Assembly: GCF_003606365.2 (NCBI RefSeq)
Contig: NZ_CP031933.2
Location: 2,356,001 to 2,420,000 of the forward strand
DNA length: 64,000 nt
DNA from: Companilactobacillus zhachilii
GTDB lineage: Bacteria > Bacillota > Bacilli > Lactobacillales > Lactobacillaceae
Direction: 5' to 3'
The notes beneath the pieces are model-generated. The model made no database searches. It was not told the origin of the DNA and saw only the letters and a program-made list of their open reading frames with translations. Below, in pieces: positions 17,551 through 28,350 of the stretch. The translations under genes were made by a program, and so were the position numbers. Position 1 is the stretch's first letter. Each line of letters opens with the position of its first letter.

Positions 17551-17904
17551 TTAAACAGCATCATAATCAATGATATTGACACTATTATCAATAGTTTCTT
17601 TCGTATTAGCAAATATTATCAACTGTGTCTTGGGATTGATCCGTAATGACATTCCCTCATCAAGAAAGTCTTTAGCACTATCTTTAAAATAGATTGTTCC
17701 CACAGCACTGTCCAAATGGACTGAATAGTCAGACAAGTCTTCTGAAGAGTCGACCACTAAAATACGAAACTTGGTTAACAAGGCGCAAGTTCCCTCATCT
17801 GAAAAGCGTCCAAAGCCATCATCCAAATCTAACAGAAGTTTCTTATCAGCCGAAACATATCGTTCAAGTTTTGCTTGTGCTTCTTTACTTACTTCGATTT
17901 TCAT
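17551..17904 (-). CDS. FeS-biosynthesis-like protein lacking cysteines
   Basis: A 117-residue protein resembling the HesB/IscA-like family proteins of lactobacilli, which are annotated as iron-sulfur cluster biosynthesis. The fold signature is visible in MKIEVSKEAQAKLERYV and in the strand pattern toward DSAVGTIYFKDSAKDFLDEGMSLRI. The three cysteines that bind cluster in A-type carriers are absent; only one Cys remains (EGTCALL). So it is unlikely to carry a cluster in the usual way. It is last in an operon with a membrane protein and a HAD phosphatase. Confidence 0.7.
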   Translation of the reverse strand: MKIEVSKEAQAKLERYVSADKKLLLDLDDGFGRFSDEGTCALLTKFRILVVDSSEDLSDYSVHLDSAVGTIYFKDSAKDFLDEGMSLRINPKTQLIIFANTKETIDNSVNIIDYDAV

Positions 17905-17916
17905 TTCTAGCCTCGT

Positions 17917-18732
17917 TTAATACTTGTATTTGGTCGTACTACCCCACTCTAACAAACTCACGATGAAAACCATGAATATGATAGAAATATAACTGAGTAA
18001 AATACCATTTAATACATTATATAGAACATCCCGAATATTGTAATCGATATTGCTTGCGATTAAATCTTGCAGTGGATAATAGGTACATCCCATCAACAAA
18101 GCCAACAAAATCGACGTACAAATACCGACAGTTCCTAAATGATGGAAAAAGAGCATATTTGATCCCACCATAATCCGCAAACGAATCGACAATAATACAA
18201 AAATCACGGCCGAGACCACCATAAGCACTTTTATCAACCGTTTAATCGTCTGAATCTTGCCAATGACTCGCTCAATTTGTCCTAAGTCATTATTAACAAT
18301 TTGATTCATGATACCTTCATTACTACGAATGACAGTATCGATCTCACCATCAATATTTAATCCGTATTGTTGTGCTTCTTTTTTTAGCTTAGAACTAATG
18401 GTCGCCAAAATAGCACTGCCAACTGTTAATTGAGCATCATCATTGTATACTTCATCCACAGATGTACTAATAATCTTTTTCACGTCATTATTAGTCAGCG
18501 TTACAGCTGAAAGGTTTGAAGACACTGAATAACTGTTTACTAAGCGTCCCAACCTTTGATTAGTATAATTTCTGATTAAAGTAACATTAGTTTCGCTACT
18601 AACCACTTTTTTGACATAGTTACTGTTCAAAACAGTTGAAAGTGTGATTCCTAGAAAGACGATTACCATCAAGCAAATTGATAGTAAAACTAATGTAAAA
18701 CCGTGTCTGTTATACGACAATGACTTGCTCAT
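17917..18732 (-). CDS. Membrane protein of unknown function, four predicted helices
   Basis: A 271-residue protein. One membrane helix lies at residues about 12-32. An extracytoplasmic domain of about 130 residues follows (rich in S, N, V; VTLIRNYTNQRLGRLVNSY). Three closely spaced helices lie at about 167-190, 197-215 and 240-262. I do not recognise a family. It sits 4 bases after the HAD gene and 12 bases before the FeS-like gene, so the three are co-transcribed. Confidence 0.6.
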   Translation of the reverse strand: MSKSLSYNRHGFTLVLLSICLMVIVFLGITLSTVLNSNYVKKVVSSETNVTLIRNYTNQRLGRLVNSYSVSSNLSAVTLTNNDVKKIISTSVDEVYNDDAQLTVGSAILATISSKLKKEAQQYGLNIDGEIDTVIRSNEGIMNQIVNNDLGQIERVIGKIQTIKRLIKVLMVVSAVIFVLLSIRLRIMVGSNMLFFHHLGTVGICTSILLALLMGCTYYPLQDLIASNIDYNIRDVLYNVLNGILLSYISIIFMVFIVSLLEWGSTTKYKY

Positions 18733-18736
18733 AATA

Positions 18737-19399
18737 TCAATTCTCCATAGCTAGTTTAGCAATCTCCTGTGGATTATTTACGATCCATTCGGAGTTAGCA
18801 GCTTTAAGTTCATCATAATCACCAAAACCATATGTAACCCCGATAGCCTTGAGATTATTCTTATGCGCCCCTACAATATCACTGCTACGATCCCCAACCA
18901 TAACAAGATTCTTTGTATCCAAGTCGACAGATGTTTTCTCTATCCCGTAAGAAATCACATCTTCCTTTAAAGAACGGATTGATTCATCCTCAGCCGCTCC
19001 AAAAACGTGTCTAACATATTCTTTCATATTTAATTGATCGATGATTTTTTTCGCAAAAATCTCTGGTTTCGAGGTTGCGATAAAAATCTCTTTATCAGCA
19101 TGTTTCAAGGACTCCATCATATCATAAATACCGTCAAAAACTTCGTATTCTTCCCAGCCTTCAACTTGATAATACTCACGGAAGGCATTTATACTTTGGT
19201 TAATGTATGGGTCGTCTGGAGCAACATGATCATATTTTTCCAACGAAGCACCAATTGTTGGTCCGATAAACGTATGTAACGTTGCATCATCATGTGGAAC
19301 ATAGCCCAAAGTATGATTATACATATACTTCAAACTCTTCATAATTCCCTTTTCGGAGTTAATAATTGTCCCATCCAAATCAAAAAATAAATTGTTCAA
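18737..19399 (-). CDS. HAD-superfamily phosphatase (phosphoglycolate phosphatase-like)
   Basis: A 220-residue protein of HAD subfamily IA. Motif I is FFDLDGTI (residues 5-12) with the nucleophile and acid aspartates. A helical cap domain follows at about 17-85. Motif II is EIFIATSKPE, and the motif III/IV region ends in LVMVGDRSSDIVGAHKNN. It hydrolyses a small phosphorylated compound; the family includes phosphoglycolate phosphatase and PpaX. The start is a TTG with AAAGGATG about ten bases before; the ATG inside that site leads straight to a stop. First gene of a three-gene operon. Confidence 0.85.
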   Translation of the reverse strand: MNNLFFDLDGTIINSEKGIMKSLKYMYNHTLGYVPHDDATLHTFIGPTIGASLEKYDHVAPDDPYINQSINAFREYYQVEGWEEYEVFDGIYDMMESLKHADKEIFIATSKPEIFAKKIIDQLNMKEYVRHVFGAAEDESIRSLKEDVISYGIEKTSVDLDTKNLVMVGDRSSDIVGAHKNNLKAIGVTYGFGDYDELKAANSEWIVNNPQEIAKLAMEN

Positions 19400-19460
19400 A
19401 TTAAATTCATCCTTTTATGTTAAATTTAAGTTATAAACCGTGTTGTGTTTTTTTATATAT

Positions 19461-19634
19461 TCCGTCTGCAGAGCCGATAATGTTTAACTGGCTGTGCGGA
19501 CCGACTTGAGCCAAGGTCTCAAGTCTCGGTTTGAAGCCTTGCAAGCAAGTCTCCAAACTCGCCCGGTGGTGTAAGAGCTAAAGCTCTAACGCCACTTTCA
19601 CTGCCTGTTAAACATTATCGGCTCTTCCGACTAG
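19461..19634 (+). repeat. C element copy 6 (most diverged stems)
   Basis: The outer stem AGCCGATAATGTTTAAC pairs with GTTAAACATTATCGGCT, a sequence unlike the AAGAAAT stems of other copies. Arm 1 is ACTTGAG/CTCAAGT and arm 3 AGAGCT/AGCTCT. The fixed motif is slightly altered (CGCCCGGTGGTGTAA). It lies between the divergent HAD and P-type ATPase genes, so here it is not at a 3-prime end. Confidence 0.9.
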
Positions 19635-19777
19635 GTTATTTATTTTTTTTGGTTGAGATTCAACTTTAAATTAAATAGCCAGCAATACAGACATATGATA
19701 ATTAACAGCTCACACAACTCGTTATGTAAAGAGTATATAGCATTCAGTAGAAAATAACTAACAGTCGTAGGTAGAGT

Positions 19778-22111
19778 ATGGTAAAAATAAAAAAGCCTAA
19801 TAAATACACCAGTCTCGAATCCGGATTAACTGCTACACAGGTTGATACCAAGGTCAAAGCGGGGCTTACAAACGTCCAAATCAAAAAATTATCACGACCT
19901 ATTCCCAAAATCTTGGCCGATAACTTATTTACACTTTTTAACTTTCTAAACTTAGTTATCGCTGTCCTAATTTTTTGGACTGGATCATATCGAAATCTAT
20001 TTTTCTTAGGTCCTGTGATTGCCAATATTATTATTGGTAGTTATCAAGAAATTCGTGCCAAAATAACGATTGATAAAATCAGTCTTGTTAATGCGGCAAC
20101 TTATACCGTTACCCGCGATGGCACTGAACAAGAAGTTGATATCGCCGATTTAGTTGAAGACGATATTGTCTCCATTAAACGAGGCGATACAATTCCAGCC
20201 GATGGTGTTGTCCGCTATTCTAACGGATTACAAACCAATGAATCAAGCATTACTGGTGAAGCCGACACTATCAGTAAGAAAACTGACGATGAAGTCTTTT
20301 CCGGTAGCTTTGTCATTGCCGGTCAAGCAAAGATTCAACTAACTCAAGTTGGTCACGAAAGTTTTGTTTCTAAAATTTCGTCAGCTGTCGGTAAGGAAAA
20401 ACGTTCTGTCAGTGTCTTGATGAAAATTATCAATAACATCATTAAAATTTTAACATATACGATTATTCCTGTTGGGTTAATGTTATTTTTCCGTTCTTTC
20501 TTAAAGAGTGGGGATATTTCTAAAGCCATCTTAGGAACATCCGCTTCAGTTATCGGCATGATTCCTGAAGGTCTAGTCTTGTTAACTTCAGTTGCTTTGG
20601 CTACCGGAGCTTACAATCTAACCAAACGTCGCATCCTAGTTCGTTCTTTGAGTGCAATTGAAACCTTAGCCCGAGTCGACGTCTTATGTCTGGATAAAAC
20701 CGGTACTATTACAACTGGTAAATTGACCGTTAAAGAAACTAAAACATATGGTGCCAGTGAACAACAAGTTCAAGCCATTGCACAAAAAATTGTTGACGCA
20801 ACACAAGAAACGAATGCGACTGCTTTAGCTGTTCAAGCTTTAAATTCTACGCCATTGACAATCGATGTTGAGGAAGTTATCCCCTTCTCATCTGAAACCA
20901 AGTATTCTGGTTTTGTTGCAGCAGATGGAGTGCGCTACATTATGGGAGCTCCCGAGTTTATCATCAAAAATCCTTCAACTGAGATTACCAAAACTGTGGA
21001 AGACGCTGCTAAACATGGCTTTCGTGTTATCGCCGTCTTAAAAGAAAATCCGCAACAAAAACTTTTGGGATTATTAATGATTTCCGATGAAGTTCGTAAG
21101 CAAGCGCCAAGTACATTTAGTTACCTCCGCAATCAGGGTATCAATTTAAAGATTATTTCTGGAGATAATCCCGTAACCGTCGCTAACGTTGCTGCTCAAG
21201 CCGGCATTTCATCTGGAAAAGATTACATTGATATGAGTACGGTCACCGAAAAAGATGACTATCACGATTTAGTTAAAACGTATAAAATCTTCGGACGCGT
21301 TCGCCCAAGTCAAAAAGCTGATTTAATCAAGGCTATGCAAGATAACGGCTTGACTGTTGGGATGACTGGGGATGGTGTTAACGATGTTTTAGCTATGCGC
21401 CAATCCGACTGTAGTATTGCTATTGCCGGAGAAAGTGATGCCGCTGAAGCTTCAGCTGACTTTGTATTATTGAATCGTAATTTTGACTCAATGATCTTTA
21501 TGCTTAACGAAGGACGCCGAGTTATTAATAACGTTGAGCGAGTCGCCTCATTATTCTTAATTAAAACCATTTACTCAGTTGTACTCTCAATTTTCTTCAT
21601 CATTTTGGGTACAGGCTATCCTTTCCAACCTTCGCAATTAACCCCAATCAATGCTTTAACCGTAGGAATTCCCACCTTTCTACTAGCCTTAGAACCAAAT
21701 TACACCCCACCAGCCGGACGATTTATGCGTAACGTTATGGAAATCGCCTTGCCAGCTGCCATTTGTAATATTTTATTGATAATGACAATATCGATTTTGG
21801 GAAATCATCTTAACTTTACCTATGAAACAACCTCTACCTTTGCAGTCTTTGCAATCGGTTTGATTGGCTATTGTGCTCTGATTTCAATCAGTAACCCACT
21901 GTTCATTAGGAAGAAAGTTATGATAGGAATTTCGATTGCCTTATTCATCGTAACGTTTATCTTTAGTGGCAATACATTTGGATTACAGAGCATTTTAGAT
22001 TGGCAATACACTTATATTTACGTGGCATTGTTGTTGATCTCATGGCCATTATTTATGTTTATGAGAGAAGTATTAGGTAGAAGAGTTTTCTCTAAGATAA
22101 ATTGGAAATAG
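19778..22111 (+). CDS. P-type cation-transporting ATPase
   Basis: A 777-residue P-type ATPase. The actuator loop is SSITGEAD (near residue 150), the phosphorylation site is DKTGTIT with Asp about residue 306, and the hinge is TGDGVNDVLAMRQSD near residue 528. About ten membrane segments are visible: two before the actuator, two before the DKTGT site with the PEGL motif (MIPEGLVLL) in segment four, and six after. PEGL and the overall length resemble P2/CtpE-like calcium or unassigned cation pumps rather than heavy-metal pumps; there is no N-terminal metal-binding CxxC. Ion specificity is not readable. It appears monocistronic. Confidence 0.88.
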   Translation: MVKIKKPNKYTSLESGLTATQVDTKVKAGLTNVQIKKLSRPIPKILADNLFTLFNFLNLVIAVLIFWTGSYRNLFFLGPVIANIIIGSYQEIRAKITIDKISLVNAATYTVTRDGTEQEVDIADLVEDDIVSIKRGDTIPADGVVRYSNGLQTNESSITGEADTISKKTDDEVFSGSFVIAGQAKIQLTQVGHESFVSKISSAVGKEKRSVSVLMKIINNIIKILTYTIIPVGLMLFFRSFLKSGDISKAILGTSASVIGMIPEGLVLLTSVALATGAYNLTKRRILVRSLSAIETLARVDVLCLDKTGTITTGKLTVKETKTYGASEQQVQAIAQKIVDATQETNATALAVQALNSTPLTIDVEEVIPFSSETKYSGFVAADGVRYIMGAPEFIIKNPSTEITKTVEDAAKHGFRVIAVLKENPQQKLLGLLMISDEVRKQAPSTFSYLRNQGINLKIISGDNPVTVANVAAQAGISSGKDYIDMSTVTEKDDYHDLVKTYKIFGRVRPSQKADLIKAMQDNGLTVGMTGDGVNDVLAMRQSDCSIAIAGESDAAEASADFVLLNRNFDSMIFMLNEGRRVINNVERVASLFLIKTIYSVVLSIFFIILGTGYPFQPSQLTPINALTVGIPTFLLALEPNYTPPAGRFMRNVMEIALPAAICNILLIMTISILGNHLNFTYETTSTFAVFAIGLIGYCALISISNPLFIRKKVMIGISIALFIVTFIFSGNTFGLQSILDWQYTYIYVALLLISWPLFMFMREVLGRRVFSKINWK

Positions 22112-22115
22112 AGAG

Positions 22116-22262
22116 AGGGCGGAGACAAGGCGGTCAGCTCCCGAGCATTTTCGTAGATTAGTCAATTGCACGCGATTTTGGCGTGTGATTGACTAATCTA
22201 TGAAAAGCGGAAGGAGTTGCCTTGTCGTAGCCCATTTCAGAGCCACTGCCTATATAAATCAA
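22116..22262 (+). repeat. F3-family hairpin repeat
   Basis: It contains CCCGAGCATTTTCGTAGATTAG, a long hairpin (GATTAGTCAATTGCACGC with GCGTGTGATTGACTAATC), AAAAGCGGAAGGAGTTGCC, and an end CAGAGCCACTGCC. The same order occurs on the minus strand at 53703-53842 and 55238-55411. It lies directly after the ATPase stop codon. Confidence 0.8.
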
Positions 22263-22301
22263 AAGATATTTTAACAGTCAATGCATACATCAAATAGTTT
22301 A

Positions 22302-22456
22302 GGACAAAACTACTATTGTCTTTAAACATGCAGCATAAACGTGGAACAAAACATAGCTTTTTCCGCTTAAACCAAAAGGTGCCAGCAATCCAAAATCGGA
22401 TTGCTGGCACCTTTGCTTTAATGCTCGAAAGCTGAACATGTTTTGTTCCACTCTCT
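22302..22456 (+). repeat. F2-family repeat, full-length copy
   Basis: It starts GACAAAACTACTATTGTC, then AAACATGCAGCATAAACGTG, ACAAAACATAGCTTTTTCCGC, a perfect hairpin GGTGCCAGCAATCC/GGATTGCTGGCACC, GCTCGAAAGCTGAACATGTTTTG, and ends CACTCTCT. It matches the inserted copy at 47508-47660 from end to end, which defines the element as about 153-155 bp. Confidence 0.9.
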
Positions 22457-22610
22457 ATCTCTTAATTCTCCTAAGAACAATCGTACTAACAATCAAAATA
22501 ATCACCAATGCTGCCCCAATAGTAGTTTGGCTAACATGCAACATACTCAGACCAAAGATGACAATAAAAGCGACGAAGCCCAAAATCATTCCCCGTGTTA
22601 ATCTGTCCAT
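22455..22610 (-). CDS. Small membrane protein (51 residues)
   Basis: A short minus-strand frame encodes MDRLTRGMILGFVAFIVIF and then a second hydrophobic stretch (TTIGAALVIILIVSTIVL) ending RRIKR. That is two membrane helices with a basic C-terminus. It starts 11 bases after the stop of another small membrane gene, with GGGGGAAAACC before the ATG. The last bases overlap the end of the F2 repeat. Function unknown. Confidence 0.6.
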   Translation of the reverse strand: MDRLTRGMILGFVAFIVIFGLSMLHVSQTTIGAALVIILIVSTIVLRRIKR

Positions 22611-22620
22611 GGTTTTCCCC

Positions 22621-22785
22621 CTATTTTTTGAATCTCATAATCAAGGCGATTGCATAGATGACTAGTCCAATCAAAACGGCATAGATAATACTTTGTAAAA
22701 TACCATTCATTCTCAACGTTGAAATAATAGCAACAACTAACCCAGCTACCATCGCTACAACTAACATTTCAATCATCTGACGCAT
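22621..22785 (-). CDS. Small membrane protein (54 residues)
   Basis: A minus-strand frame starting MRQMIEMLVVAMVAGLVVAI with a second hydrophobic segment (SIIYAVLIGLVIYAIALIM) and a basic end RFKK. The ATG follows AAAGGGGTTGATTGA, a good ribosome binding site. It forms a two-gene unit with the 51-residue membrane protein. Neither matches a family I know; the pair may be stress-related small membrane proteins, which is speculation. Confidence 0.6.
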   Translation of the reverse strand: MRQMIEMLVVAMVAGLVVAIISTLRMNGILQSIIYAVLIGLVIYAIALIMRFKK

Positions 22786-22840
22786 TCAATCAACCCCTTT
22801 ACTTTAATACCAAGTGTACACTTTTGTGAAAGCGCAGACA

Positions 22841-22876
22841 AAAAAATACACTAATAATTAAATTAGTGTATTTTGA
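22841..22876. terminator. Bidirectional terminator after the SLAP surface gene
   Basis: AAAATACACTAAT pairs with ATTAGTGTATTTT (minus strand) with T-rich flanks on both strands. Confidence 0.8.
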
Positions 22877-22881
22877 CAAAA

Positions 22882-25044
22882 CTATTTCAATGTTGAGTCT
22901 GATGCTTTAATCCATTCATCAGTTGCAACACGATACATCTTTTGACCTCTAATTGTTGCTGAACGGTCTGTGTACCATGGAGTATTTGTATCTAGGGCAC
23001 GATCAATGATTACTTGTCCGCGACTGTTATAAACAGGTGTCAAATTTGTGCCATTTGTTGTGGCAACGGTTTGAAGAGGTGTGTATTTATATACATCACT
23101 AGCTTTTACATATTCATTTGTAGCGACACGATAGTATTCTACCCCATTGATGGTCAATGATTGATCGATAATCCAGCTTGAACCTTCTGAAAGAACCACA
23201 TCATTGTTCAATTTACCACTCTTGTCATAAATCTTAATATAACCATTCTTTGGATATCCAGAAACAATGTTATCTTCAGTTTGATCTGATTTTTGAACAT
23301 AAACAGTTGATTTTGGTGTGTCTTTATCAATCTTATAATTAATATCATCAGCACTGACAAAGGCATATCCTGTTGGGGCTTTAAGAACAATCTTTGATCC
23401 ATCGGCACCCTTACCAGTTTGAGTACCTACTTCTTTACCAGTATCTTGGTCAACATAAGAAATATTATATGGTGTATCGGCAGCAACGACATACTTAGTT
23501 ACATTTTGGTTATTCTTCAACAATAAGAATCCATTATCAAGAACTGATGCAAAAGCATAACCATCTGGAGCTGTTAAACCAATATAGTCGCCTAATGCGC
23601 CTTCGCTTTTGACTTGTGTTCCCACTTGTTTGCCAGTTGTCTTATCTCTAAATGTTACTGTATATGAAAGATTTCCTACTGTAGTTTGAATTGGCTTTAC
23701 ATAAATATCTTTGTTTGGTTGATCAGCGTTTAATTTTTGTGCAAAGTCGCCTACGTTTACTAATTGATACCCTTTTGGAATACTATTCAAAATAGTAGAT
23801 GAACCATTATTACCTTTAAGCGTGTCCGTTCCGACTGGCTTACCAGTAATGATACTAATATAGTTAACCGTTGTATTAGCATCTTTAGTAACCTTGAAAT
23901 CCATTTCAGTAGTGTCAGCGGCTATTTTCTGCGTTTGGTCACCACTAAAGGTATATCCCGTACCATTAGCAACATCTTTATCTATAGTTTCTCCAACTTC
24001 GCCTGACTTATCCATAGTGTAAACTGTATTTCCCGTATTAGCGTCCTTAAAGACAATCATATAGTTTATGGCTGTATCGCTGTTATCTGTAACCGTAACA
24101 TTGCCCTTTCCACTATATGTTATTGCCTCTCCAGTTGCTGAATCATTTACAGTGTTACCCATTGAATCAATGGCAGTAATATTATAATTAACAGATACAG
24201 GATTTACTGATGCAGCTGGTGTATCTGTTGTTGTAGCAGAAAATTTTTGACCACTGTTGGCATCTGTAAAGACAAACGGATTTTTAATAGTGGTTGATGT
24301 CACAGATTTTCTATCTGGAACTGTTGGCGCACTGTATAGATTAACAGTTCCAGTAGCCGGAATACCATTTCCATAAATATCACTAGGAGTAAACTCTATA
24401 TCACCACTAGCGGTAATTGAAACAGGGTTTGCGCTCAACTTTGCCGCATTAGTATTTCCATTCGCGTCATCGCCGTTGGTTGTCTTAGCAGTGACTATTT
24501 TACTTGAATTATTACCAATTAAATTGCTTATACTCTCATTAGCTTCGTTAGCTGACGTAAAGTTCATCGTTGTTCCTTTACTAAAGGAAACTGTTGGCAT
24601 GGTTAAATTATATTTTACATTAACTGTTTTTGTTTTATTGTCCGATGTAGTATAGGTAACTGTTTTAGCGAAGCCATGTGAATCTGTGTCACCTATCGTC
24701 ATAGGAACCAGTTGGCCACTATCATTAACAACATTTAATTCACCTTGTAAAGCTTTCGTAAACTCTGTACTGGATTTCTTACCAAAAATAGGCGCAGCTG
24801 TCAGAGTGGTCTCTTTATCAACTAGATCAGAAAACTTAGTCTGTGCATTAACTTTATTTACAGTAGTCTTTGAATCTAATAATTCATTAATTACTTGAAT
24901 AGCATTTGTAAGTAAACTTTTATCAACAGTCAAAGGACTGTTTGTCGTACTTGTACTTGCAGCTTGAACGACTGAAGTATTTGCCCCTAAAATAGTGCTT
25001 GACAGCAAAATACCAGCCAAAACCATTTTCTTATATTTTTTCAT
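22882..25044 (-). CDS. Secreted surface protein with MucBP-like repeats and C-terminal SLAP domains
   Basis: About 720 residues. An N-terminal signal peptide (KKYKKMVLAGILLSS, cleavage after VQA) is followed by a region of about 250 residues with no recognised domain. Four to five MucBP-like repeats of about 60 residues follow (for example YTVTFRDKTTGKQVG and YNISYVDQDTGKEVG). Two C-terminal SLAP-type repeats end in EYYRVATNEYVKASDVY and MYRVATDEWIKASD. SLAP repeats bind the cell wall in lactobacilli, so the protein is held non-covalently at the surface; no LPxTG motif is present. The ATG at 25044 is ten bases from GGGAG; an in-frame GTG six bases earlier is too close. Likely adhesion function. 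Confidence 0.85.
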   Translation of the reverse strand: MKKYKKMVLAGILLSSTILGANTSVVQAASTSTTNSPLTVDKSLLTNAIQVINELLDSKTTVNKVNAQTKFSDLVDKETTLTAAPIFGKKSSTEFTKALQGELNVVNDSGQLVPMTIGDTDSHGFAKTVTYTTSDNKTKTVNVKYNLTMPTVSFSKGTTMNFTSANEANESISNLIGNNSSKIVTAKTTNGDDANGNTNAAKLSANPVSITASGDIEFTPSDIYGNGIPATGTVNLYSAPTVPDRKSVTSTTIKNPFVFTDANSGQKFSATTTDTPAASVNPVSVNYNITAIDSMGNTVNDSATGEAITYSGKGNVTVTDNSDTAINYMIVFKDANTGNTVYTMDKSGEVGETIDKDVANGTGYTFSGDQTQKIAADTTEMDFKVTKDANTTVNYISIITGKPVGTDTLKGNNGSSTILNSIPKGYQLVNVGDFAQKLNADQPNKDIYVKPIQTTVGNLSYTVTFRDKTTGKQVGTQVKSEGALGDYIGLTAPDGYAFASVLDNGFLLLKNNQNVTKYVVAADTPYNISYVDQDTGKEVGTQTGKGADGSKIVLKAPTGYAFVSADDINYKIDKDTPKSTVYVQKSDQTEDNIVSGYPKNGYIKIYDKSGKLNNDVVLSEGSSWIIDQSLTINGVEYYRVATNEYVKASDVYKYTPLQTVATTNGTNLTPVYNSRGQVIIDRALDTNTPWYTDRSATIRGQKMYRVATDEWIKASDSTLK

Positions 25045-25106
25045 AAACACATATCTCCCTGATAAATAATATATATCTACATACCTTAAGAATATCAGTT
25101 ATGCAT

Positions 25107-25147
25107 AAAAAAAGAAGGCATTTTTTGTCGAAAATGTCTTCTTTTTT
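25107..25147. terminator. Bidirectional hairpin terminator
   Basis: AAAAAAAGAAGGCATTTT pairs with AAAATGTCTTCTTTTTT around TTGTCG. It separates the small membrane gene at 25194 from the SLAP gene. Confidence 0.75.
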
Positions 25148-25193
25148 CATAAATCTTAAATATTTTTTAAATAATTTTATTTAATAAAGGATT

Positions 25194-25388
25194 TTATTCT
25201 TTGCGACGATGATGCATGAAGTTATCATGGTCTTTTTCCATTCCACATAAATAGACCGCTGACAAGATAACGACCGCAAATAACGCTAATACTGCGTTTG
25301 GTTGATTCAAAAAATAGAGTCCAACTCCAAGTACTACTAATACAATGATTGATAATCTCAGCGTGACCCTCGGTATTTTATCTTTCAT
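25194..25388 (-). CDS. Small membrane protein (64 residues)
   Basis: Basic start (MKDKIPRVTLR), two hydrophobic stretches at about 12-28 and 31-48, and a His/Arg-rich cytoplasmic tail (EKDHDNFMHHRRKE). The ATG has a GAGGTAATTACTT site upstream. It resembles the small uncharacterised two-helix proteins common in lactobacilli. It may be transcribed with, or independently of, the glucosidase upstream. Confidence 0.6.
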   Translation of the reverse strand: MKDKIPRVTLRLSIIVLVVLGVGLYFLNQPNAVLALFAVVILSAVYLCGMEKDHDNFMHHRRKE

Positions 25389-25470
25389 AAGTAATTACCT
25401 CTTTGCTTTGAGATTGTACTACTATTATGAAAGCTTTTTTGACATCACGCAATCACGACGCTCAGAAATT

Positions 25471-26918
<1,448 letters not shown>

Positions 26919-26947
26919 TTACTCCTTCTTTTTTAACTATGTATATA

Positions 26948-26961
26948 TGGTAACGCTTACC
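26948..26961 (-). promoter_or_regulatory. Catabolite-responsive element (cre) candidate
   Basis: On the minus strand GGTAAGCGTTACCA matches the cre consensus TGWAARCGYTWNCW at all but the first position. It lies in the promoter region of the 6-phospho-beta-glucosidase gene, as expected for CcpA control. Confidence 0.65.
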
Positions 26962-27151
26962 GAAAGAAAAAATAAACAATGAATTTATTTAAAGTAGCAA
27001 AACTTACCTGATAATAAACTTTTACCCAAGGCAAAAAGAAACTAACTGGGATGAACAAACATTTCATATACATTGAATTTCAATATATTTATATTGTTTA
27101 TCGATATAAAATGGCGTAAAATACGTTTAACAAACAACAGGAGTATTTATT

Positions 27152-27625
27152 ATGAAAATCAAAACAACGCTACTCAAATTAGTAACAACTGGAATCGATG
27201 CTTTCTTATTATTATTTGCTTTTATGTTAACCATGGGATTAACCTCATCAGTTCATGAACACTCCCTCTTCTTTCTTCAAATTACGACAAGCATTGCACT
27301 TTATGCGACCTGTCTCGTTGTTTTTGTCATTAGTTTTTATTTATTTCGTATTTTTCATTTAATTGATCAACGCAATTTCTTTACACAGACGGCCTTGCAT
27401 TTTGTTAGAGTCGTTCGTTATTTATTCATCACCGCCTCAATCACACTGATGGGTACCTTGCCTTTTGTCTATTACAACGCTGACAAAGGCGATGCCCCTG
27501 GCCTAATTTTCATTGCTTTGGCCTTTGTGCTCGTACCTTTGGCCATTGCGGCTTTCATTTCAGTTATGGAAAAAATTCTCATCAATTCTATTAAATTCAA
27601 ACAAGAAAACGAACTGACAATTTAG
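27152..27625 (+). CDS. DUF2975-family membrane protein
   Basis: A 157-residue protein with four hydrophobic segments (about 8-32, 46-68, 88-108, 118-140), characteristic of DUF2975. It is followed 7 bases downstream by a small Cro/CI-type HTH gene; DUF2975 plus this type of HTH is a recurring gene pair in Firmicutes. The ATG follows CAGGAGTATTTATT. The function of the pair is not established; the HTH protein may regulate the operon. Confidence 0.8.
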   Translation: MKIKTTLLKLVTTGIDAFLLLFAFMLTMGLTSSVHEHSLFFLQITTSIALYATCLVVFVISFYLFRIFHLIDQRNFFTQTALHFVRVVRYLFITASITLMGTLPFVYYNADKGDAPGLIFIALAFVLVPLAIAAFISVMEKILINSIKFKQENELTI

Positions 27626-27632
27626 GTGACTT

Positions 27633-27848
27633 ATGATAAAAATAAATTTAGATATACTACTCGTTCAACGAAAAATGACTGTAACTGAATTGGCAGAAAA
27701 AGTTGGTATTACACAGGCTAATATATCCATCCTCAAAACTGGTAAAGCTAAGGCTATTCGCTTTTCCACGCTCGAAAAAATTTGCCAAGTTTTAGCATGC
27801 CAACCGGGCGATATTTTAGAATATGTACCCGACGATTTGTCCAATTGA
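27633..27848 (+). CDS. Small Cro/CI-family HTH regulator (YozG-like)
   Basis: A 71-residue protein that is almost entirely a helix-turn-helix domain: MTVTELAEKVGITQANISILKTGKAKAIRFSTLEKICQVL. It ends CQPGDILEYVPDD, the typical ending of the YozG-like group. It is the partner of the DUF2975 gene, with which it is co-transcribed. Confidence 0.88.
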   Translation: MIKINLDILLVQRKMTVTELAEKVGITQANISILKTGKAKAIRFSTLEKICQVLACQPGDILEYVPDDLSN

Positions 27849-27949
27849 TGTAATTCATTTAACTTCACAAAACTATCACAAATTATTTAAAATATATGAA
27901 AACAGCTATGGTAGAATTAATGAAAAGATAAATGAAAGGAGTCTTCAAA

Positions 27950-28330
27950 ATGTCTGAAAAGATAATTGCTGTGGCCCTGGATATCAACAAGATTCCCTAT
28001 GTTAATAATATTGAAGTTATTTTTACCCCTGGGAAACAAAAAATCTGGTATACATCAAATACCGTTTCCATCGAAATTCCCAGATACATTAAAATTGGTG
28101 ATAACATTTTAAACAACCTAACTAAAAAGTTTGCAAAAAAATCAAAACGATACAATCGTCTCGAATTTAATTATTTTGCTAAAAAAGTTGCTAAGTCTTT
28201 GAGAAAAGCTGAGTATGATGAACTGGTTTTTGAAAATGATCAATTAAAACACCAAGTTATGTCAAAACTCAATAATCAAAAAACATACCGTGTTAGAAAT
28301 ACTAAAAGAGCTTTATCCGCTGAGGGATAA
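27950..28330 (+). CDS. Hypothetical basic protein (126 residues)
   Basis: The ATG at 27950 is preceded by AAAGGAGTCTTCAAA; an ATG six codons earlier would include this site. The protein starts with a beta-rich part (EKIIAVALDINKIPYVNN...VSIEIPRYI) followed by a strongly basic helical region (NLTKKFAKKSKRYNR, KKVAKSLRKAEYDEL). No family is recognised. A perfect intrinsic terminator overlaps the last codons and the stop. Confidence 0.6.
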   Translation: MSEKIIAVALDINKIPYVNNIEVIFTPGKQKIWYTSNTVSIEIPRYIKIGDNILNNLTKKFAKKSKRYNRLEFNYFAKKVAKSLRKAEYDELVFENDQLKHQVMSKLNNQKTYRVRNTKRALSAEG

Positions 28331-28340
28331 AGCTCTTTTT
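28304..28340 (+). terminator. Intrinsic terminator overlapping the stop codon
   Basis: AAAAGAGCTTTATCC pairs with GGATAAAGCTCTTTT, followed by T residues. The stop codon TAA lies in the descending arm. Confidence 0.85.
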
Positions 28341-28350
28341 GATAACTCTA